Positions 16,516 through 20,978 of a DNA stretch of 20,978 nt are shown in pieces. Every line of letters begins with the position of its first letter. Position 1 is the first letter of the stretch. Made by a program: the position numbers and the translations under genes. The stretch comes from Pseudomonadota bacterium (GTDB lineage Bacteria > Pseudomonadota > Alphaproteobacteria > Acetobacterales > Acetobacteraceae), in contig JAKAZX010000014.1 of NCBI GenBank assembly GCA_021826485.1, positions 1-20,978 on the forward strand, written 5' to 3'. The notes beneath the pieces are model-generated. The model searched no databases. It saw nothing but the letters and a program-made list of their open reading frames with translations, and was not told the DNA's origin.

Positions 16516-19500
16516 CTATTCGGTGCGCCCAGGCCGGAGCCGGTCGAGAATGCTGCGCGATTCCGGGGTCGCCAGCAGTTCCGGCACCGGCCGGCCCAGC
16601 CGGCGCCGCCAGTTCGGCCGCTCCCGATCGGTGCCGGGCAGGTTGAGCGCCATTTCCTCCCCGCCCAGATCGTCGAGCTGCGCCAGCACCAGCGCGCAGG
16701 GGGAAGCCGCCAGGAAGCCGTGCACCGCGGCAGCATCGGGCGGGCCGCCGACTGCGCGGGTCAGCGCCTCGATCTCGGCGGCGCGCTCGGCGCGGGCGGG
16801 GGCCTCGGCGATCTGGCCGAGCCGCACGCGCTCGGTGATGTCCGCCCCGGACCGCCAGCCGGCCAGCGTCGGCAGATCATGCGTCGAGACGCAGGCGAGC
16901 GCGCGGGCTGGATAGCGCTCGGGCGGCAGGAAGTTGGCGCCGTCGCGCTCGAACCACAGCACGCGGTAGCTCAGCACGTCGGCGGCGGCCAGCGCCTCGC
17001 GGAAGCCCTCCGGCACGGTGCCGAGGTCCTCGCCCACGATCAGGCAGCGGGCGCGCTGGCTTTCCAGCGCCAGTTCGCCCAGCAGATCGTCGCGCGGATA
17101 GGCGACATAGGCGCCGTCCGCCCCGGTGGCGCCGTCCGGCACCCAGAACAGCCGGGCGAGGCCCATCGCATGGTCGATGCGCAGCGCCCCGGCATGGCGC
17201 ATGTTGGCGCCCAGCACGCCGGCGAGCGCGCGGTAGCCGTCGGCGCGCAGCCGCCACGGATCGAACGGCGGCAGGTGCCAGATCTGCCCGGCGGCGGAGA
17301 ACGGGTCGGGCGGCGCGCCCACCGAGACGCCGGCGGCCAGCATCGGCGCGCCCGCCCACGCCTCCGCCCCGTCCGGCGCGGTGCCGACGGCAAGGTCCCG
17401 ATACAGGCCGATGCCCAGCCCCGATCCCGCCGCCGCGGCGGCAAGCTGCCGGTCGGCCAGCCATTGCAGCCAGATATGGAAGCGCACCCGCGCCGGGTCG
17501 GCGCCGGCCCGCGCGGCGTCGCGCAGCACCTCCGGCCAGCGGCGCCAGTCCTCCCCCGGGCGCTGTTCGGCGATCGCCTGGAAGGTGGCGAAGCGCTGCA
17601 AGGCGGTGCCGCCATAGGCGCGGAACGCCGCCATCTCCTCGTCCCGGTCGAAGGCGGCGCAGGCGGCCTCCAGCACCACGCGCTTGGCCTCCCAGACGCG
17701 CGGATAGTCCACCATCGGCAGCGCCGACAGCGCGGCGAAGGCGGCGCCGTGATGGGCAAGGGCGGCGCGGGCGGCCGGGGCGTCGAGGCCGCCGGCCTCG
17801 TCGGTCAGGTCGATATAGATGGGATCGAGGAAGCGGCGGTCGGACGGGTGGTAGGGGCTGGCCCGCTCCCGCTGGTCGGGGAACAGGGCGTGCAGCGGAT
17901 TGAGCCCGACCACTGCGGCGCCCTGCTTCGCCGCCGCCTGGGCGAGCAGCCCGAGGGTGGCGAAATCGCCGATCCCCTGGTCCAGCGCCCGCCGCACCGA
18001 ATAGAGATGCGCGGCCACGCCGAAGCGCCGCCCGCCCGCCCGCAGCGCCGGCGGCAGATAGCAGCCGGCGGGCGCGACGGTCAGCGCGCAGGCGCTCTCC
18101 GGCCGGCCGTCCGGCCAGATGCGCCAGCGCCCGACCGGCAGGGCGGGCAGCACGGCACGCCACTGCCGTGCGCTGCGGCCATCGACGCAGACGATCTCTC
18201 CCGCTTCCTCCGCCGTGATGGCGACCGGTTCCTGCGCCCCGTCCTCGCCCTCCAGCACCACATGGCGGCCGGGTTCGGCGGCGAAGGTCAGGGTCGGGGC
18301 GGTGCCCTCCCGCACCATCAGCGCGGTGGGCAGGGCGCGGCGCTGGCCGGTCTCGGCCAGGCGGTGGAGCGAATCGCGGGCCTGCGCCGTGGACCCGGCG
18401 GGCAGCCGCATCGCCGCCAGCAGGGCGCGCTTGGTGTCCGCGCTGACCGGATGGCGGGTACCGTCGATGTCCCACCAGTCCGGGGTAATTCCCGCCGCCT
18501 CCGCCAGCCGGTCGAGCACCGTCGCATCGACGCCGCTGCGCCGCCGCTCCGGCGCCGGCACCTCGGCCACCGCCAGCACGGCGCGGGAAGGGCAGGTGAC
18601 GGCGGCGCCGTCCAGCCGGTGGGCCGGCGCGTCGGCGGCGCTGTCGATCGCCACCTCCCACGCGAATCCGTCGCGCGGCGGCGGCAGGGTCAGCGGCAGC
18701 GGCAGGTCGCCGCGATGGAACGCGATCGCCACCCGGTCGCCCTCGGCCGCCAGCACCGCGACCAGCGTGGCGGCATCCGCCCAGTCGGCCATCGGCGTGC
18801 CGTCGGCGGCCAGCCAGACCACGTCCGGCAGCAGCGACTCGTCGGTCGGCTGCCCGGCCAGGAACCGGTCCGCCCGCAGCGCCGGGTGCGCCGCCCGCAG
18901 GGCGGCGAGCCGGCCGACGAAGGCGGCCAGCCCCGGCTCCGCTGCCGCCCAGTCGAGCCAGGTGGTGGCGTTGTCCTGCGCATAGGCGTTGTTGTTGCCG
19001 CCCTGGGTGTGGCCGAGCTCCGCCCCCATCGCCAGCATCGGCGTGCCGCGCGCCAGCAGCAGCGTCGCCAGCAGGGCGCGCTGGTCGGCCAGCCGCGCCG
19101 CGCGGATCGCCGGATCGCTGCTCGGCCCCTCGACGCCGTGGTTCCAGGAGAAGTTCTCCCCCGCGCCGTCGCGGTTGCCCTCGCCGTTCGCCGCGTTGTG
19201 GCGGGCGGCGTAGCTGACCAGGTCGGCGAGCGTGAACCCGTCATGGGCGACCACGAAGTTGACGCTGCGCGACGGCCGGTGGTGGGCGGCGAACACGTCC
19301 GCCGAGCCGGCGAGCCGCGTCGCCAAATCCCCCGCCATCGCCGCATCGCCCCGCCAGAACCGCCGCGCGGTGTCGCGGAAGCGGTCGTTCCACTCGCCCC
19401 AGGCGGTGGGGAAGACGCCGGACTGATAGCCGCCCGGCCCCGGGTCCCAGGGTTCGGCGATCAGCTTCAGCCGCCGCAGCTCGGGGTCCTGGGCGATCGC

Positions 19501-20562
19501 CGACAGCAGCGGCGCGGCCGGATCGAACCCGTCCGCCCGCCGGCCGAGCGTGGTGGCGAGGTCGAAGCGGAAGCCGTGCACGCCGCCGCGCCGCGCCCAG
19601 GCGCGCAGCGCGTCCATCGCCAGCCGCAGCACCGGCGGCCGGTCCAGCGCCAGGGTGTTGCCGCAGCCGGTATCGTCCACATAGCGCCGCCGGTCCGCGC
19701 GCAGCCGGTAATAGGTGGCGTTGTCCAGGCCGCGCAGGCTGAGCGTGGGGCCGAGCTCGTCGCCCTCCCCGCTGTGGTTCAGCACCACGTCCAGGATGGT
19801 CTCGATCCCGGCCGCCGCCAGCGCGTCCACGGTCGCCCGCACTTCCGCCCAGCCGCCCGGCGCCAGCAGCGGGTCCGGCGCCAGCAGGGCGACCGGGTTG
19901 TAGCCCCAGGCATTGGTCAGGCCGAGCGCGGCCAGATGCCGCTCCTCGATCCAGGCGGCGCAAGGCATCAGCTCGACGCTGGTGACGCCGAGGCCGGCCA
20001 GATGCGCGATCGCCGCCGGCTGCGCGAGGCCGGCGAAGGTGCCGCGCAGCGCCTCCGGGATCGCCGGGTGGCGCATGGTGAAGCCGCGCACGTGCAACTC
20101 GTACAGCACCGTGCGATCCCAGGGCACCAGCGGGCCGGCCGCCGCCGCCCCGGTCTCCGCTGCGCACACCACCGCCTTGGCCAGATGCGGCGCGCTGTCG
20201 GTTTCGCGGTTGTCGCCGAACAGGGTCGGGTGCAGCCGCAGCCTGCGGTCGATCGCCAGCGCGTACGGGTCCAGCAGCAGCTTGTGCGGGTTGAACCGCT
20301 GCCCGTCCTGCGGCGCATGCGGGCCGTGCGCGCGCAGGCCGTAGCGGGCGCCGGCGCCGATGCCGGCGACATGCCCATGCCAGACATCACCGGTGCGCCC
20401 GGGCAGCGCCAGCCGCGCCACCTCCGCACTGCCTTCGGCATCGAACAGGCAGAGTTCGATGGTGGTCGCGTGGGCGGAGAACACGGCGAAATTGACGCCC
20501 GTCTCATCCGGGGTGGCGCCGAGCGGTTCCGGCGCACCCTCCGTCACGGTGAAGTCCGTCAT
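16516..20562 (-). CDS. glgX-malQ: Bifunctional glycogen debranching enzyme GlgX / 4-alpha-glucanotransferase MalQ
   Basis: A single 1348-aa chain joining two complete glucan enzymes. Residues 1 to about 670 are GlgX (GH13 with an N-terminal CBM48-like domain): ILDVVLNHSGEGDE (256-269), nucleophile D334 in GFRFDLATTLGR, acid/base E370 in LIAEPWDPG, and D441 in VVAHDGFTLADLVSY. Residues about 675-1348 are MalQ (GH77): LNPLHALFP (887-895), nucleophile D1130 in LRIDHAMGL, acid/base E1178 in VGEDLGTVPEG, and D1229 in STHDLPTLAGW, ending LNLPGT. GlgX removes alpha-1,6 side chains from limit dextrin, and MalQ disproportionates the released maltodextrins. All catalytic residues are intact. The ATG overlaps the glgA stop (ATGA), so they form one operon. 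The same fusion is known from other bacteria; it is unusual rather than new. Confidence 0.95.
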   Translation of the reverse strand: MTDFTVTEGAPEPLGATPDETGVNFAVFSAHATTIELCLFDAEGSAEVARLALPGRTGDVWHGHVAGIGAGARYGLRAHGPHAPQDGQRFNPHKLLLDPYALAIDRRLRLHPTLFGDNRETDSAPHLAKAVVCAAETGAAAAGPLVPWDRTVLYELHVRGFTMRHPAIPEALRGTFAGLAQPAAIAHLAGLGVTSVELMPCAAWIEERHLAALGLTNAWGYNPVALLAPDPLLAPGGWAEVRATVDALAAAGIETILDVVLNHSGEGDELGPTLSLRGLDNATYYRLRADRRRYVDDTGCGNTLALDRPPVLRLAMDALRAWARRGGVHGFRFDLATTLGRRADGFDPAAPLLSAIAQDPELRRLKLIAEPWDPGPGGYQSGVFPTAWGEWNDRFRDTARRFWRGDAAMAGDLATRLAGSADVFAAHHRPSRSVNFVVAHDGFTLADLVSYAARHNAANGEGNRDGAGENFSWNHGVEGPSSDPAIRAARLADQRALLATLLLARGTPMLAMGAELGHTQGGNNNAYAQDNATTWLDWAAAEPGLAAFVGRLAALRAAHPALRADRFLAGQPTDESLLPDVVWLAADGTPMADWADAATLVAVLAAEGDRVAIAFHRGDLPLPLTLPPPRDGFAWEVAIDSAADAPAHRLDGAAVTCPSRAVLAVAEVPAPERRRSGVDATVLDRLAEAAGITPDWWDIDGTRHPVSADTKRALLAAMRLPAGSTAQARDSLHRLAETGQRRALPTALMVREGTAPTLTFAAEPGRHVVLEGEDGAQEPVAITAEEAGEIVCVDGRSARQWRAVLPALPVGRWRIWPDGRPESACALTVAPAGCYLPPALRAGGRRFGVAAHLYSVRRALDQGIGDFATLGLLAQAAAKQGAAVVGLNPLHALFPDQRERASPYHPSDRRFLDPIYIDLTDEAGGLDAPAARAALAHHGAAFAALSALPMVDYPRVWEAKRVVLEAACAAFDRDEEMAAFRAYGGTALQRFATFQAIAEQRPGEDWRRWPEVLRDAARAGADPARVRFHIWLQWLADRQLAAAAAGSGLGIGLYRDLAVGTAPDGAEAWAGAPMLAAGVSVGAPPDPFSAAGQIWHLPPFDPWRLRADGYRALAGVLGANMRHAGALRIDHAMGLARLFWVPDGATGADGAYVAYPRDDLLGELALESQRARCLIVGEDLGTVPEGFREALAAADVLSYRVLWFERDGANFLPPERYPARALACVSTHDLPTLAGWRSGADITERVRLGQIAEAPARAERAAEIEALTRAVGGPPDAAAVHGFLAASPCALVLAQLDDLGGEEMALNLPGTDRERPNWRRRLGRPVPELLATPESRSILDRLRPGRTE

Positions 20563-20978
20563 CCGGCGATCTCACGATAAAGGGCGGCGTAGCGGCGGGC
20601 CGGGTCGCGCCAGGACACGTCGGCGGCCATGCCGTTCTGCTGCATCCGCCGCCACTGCGCGGGGGCGCGGTGCAGTCCGGCGGCGCGGCGGATCGCCGCT
20701 TCCAGCAGTTCCAGCGACACCGGGGCGAACTGCACCCCGGTCGCGACGCCGGCGGCGAGTGCCATCGGCGAGGCGTCGATCACGGTATCCGCAAGGCCGC
20801 CCACCCGCGCCACCACCGGCACCGCGCCGTAGCGCAGGGCGCAGAGCTGGGTCAGGCCGCACGGCTCGAAGCGGGAGGGCACCAGCAGCGCATCGGTGCC
20901 GCCCTGCACCAGATGCGCCAGCGTCTCATCATAGCCGATGACGCAGCCGATGCGGCCCGGATGGGCGGCGGCGGCGGC
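20559..20978 (-). CDS. glgA: Glycogen synthase, C-terminal part (gene runs off the window)
   Basis: The last 139 residues of an ADP-glucose-dependent glycogen synthase (GT5). The segment IGCVIGYDETLAHLVQGGTD leads into LLVPSRFEPCGLTQLCALRY, the glucosyl-donor site signature with its catalytic-site glutamate, then the loop RVGGLADTV (Val replaces the usual Thr before GGL) and the C-terminal helix WRDPARRYAALYREIAG. The 5' part lies beyond 20978. Its TGA overlaps the ATG of glgX-malQ by 4 bp, which couples synthesis and debranching of glycogen in one transcript. Confidence 0.95.
   Translation of the reverse strand, partial: AAAAAHPGRIGCVIGYDETLAHLVQGGTDALLVPSRFEPCGLTQLCALRYGAVPVVARVGGLADTVIDASPMALAAGVATGVQFAPVSLELLEAAIRRAAGLHRAPAQWRRMQQNGMAADVSWRDPARRYAALYREIAG

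Noticed and set aside
16490..16520. Possible intrinsic terminator after glgX-malQ (CTGT-GCT-ACAG followed by TTTGTT on the minus strand)
   Set aside because: The stem is only 4-5 bp and weak in this GC context. Read-through from the glycogen operon into the cytochrome c gene cannot be excluded on this evidence.
16720..20580. A 1286-codon open frame on the plus strand opposite glgX-malQ
   Set aside because: Its product is Arg/Gly/Gln/His-rich with no domain pattern, and it mirrors the codon structure of the opposite gene, which has every catalytic motif. It is a GC-driven antisense shadow.

Overview
The window is about 21 kb of very GC-rich, densely packed bacterial chromosome. Codon use, 4-bp stop/start overlaps, Tat-type binding-protein leaders and the gene families suggest an alphaproteobacterium, most likely Acetobacteraceae or a related Rhodospirillales. 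This placement is an inference from composition and gene content; no rRNA or other phylogenetic marker lies in the window. I see no tRNA, CRISPR array, integrase or insertion sequence.

Layout. (1) 93-1361 (+): a MmyB-type XRE regulator, then a small NTF2-like protein. (2) 1410-3981 (-): a DUF1989 protein, an HpaB-type flavin monooxygenase, and after an AT-rich palindromic repeat, a RidA-family protein. (3) 4107-10952 (+): a tightly coupled peptide/opine-type ABC transporter operon with two tandem paralogous binding proteins, two permeases and two ATPases. It diverges from the DUF1989/HpaB genes across a 125-bp gap, so transport and catabolism of one unknown substrate is the natural reading. 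(4) 10953-12116 (-): an MFS transporter whose stop codon abuts that of the last ABC gene. (5) 12198-14506 (+): an Uma2 (PD-(D/E)xK) protein, the redox chaperone Hsp33, and an unrecognised exported protein of 211 aa. (6) 14562-16396 (-): a periplasmic cytochrome c, then an outer-membrane protein with one N-terminal CxxCH haem motif fused to a probable beta-barrel, the architecture of Cyc2-type cytochrome-porins. (7) 16516-20978 (-): a GlgX-MalQ fusion of 1348 aa and the 3' end of glgA, i.e. glycogen metabolism.

Regulation visible in sequence. A perfect FNR/FixK box (TTGAT-N4-ATCAA) lies upstream of the cytochrome-porin, nested inside a GC-rich inverted repeat that could also act as a terminator for the cytochrome gene. 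Its distance fits class II activation at about -41.5, so oxygen control of this electron-transfer module is likely. Three genes (93, 12198, 12795) have a CTATNNT-type -10 element ending exactly 6 nt before the ATG and no Shine-Dalgarno sequence, which predicts leaderless mRNAs. The DUF1989 gene has a readable TTGGCA-N18-TATCCT promoter. Two copies of GGTTGC-N6-GCGAYC precede the 211-aa exported protein.

The best candidates for undescribed biology are the cytochrome c/cytochrome-porin pair under a predicted FNR switch, and the DUF1989-HpaB-RidA plus dual-binding-protein ABC locus.
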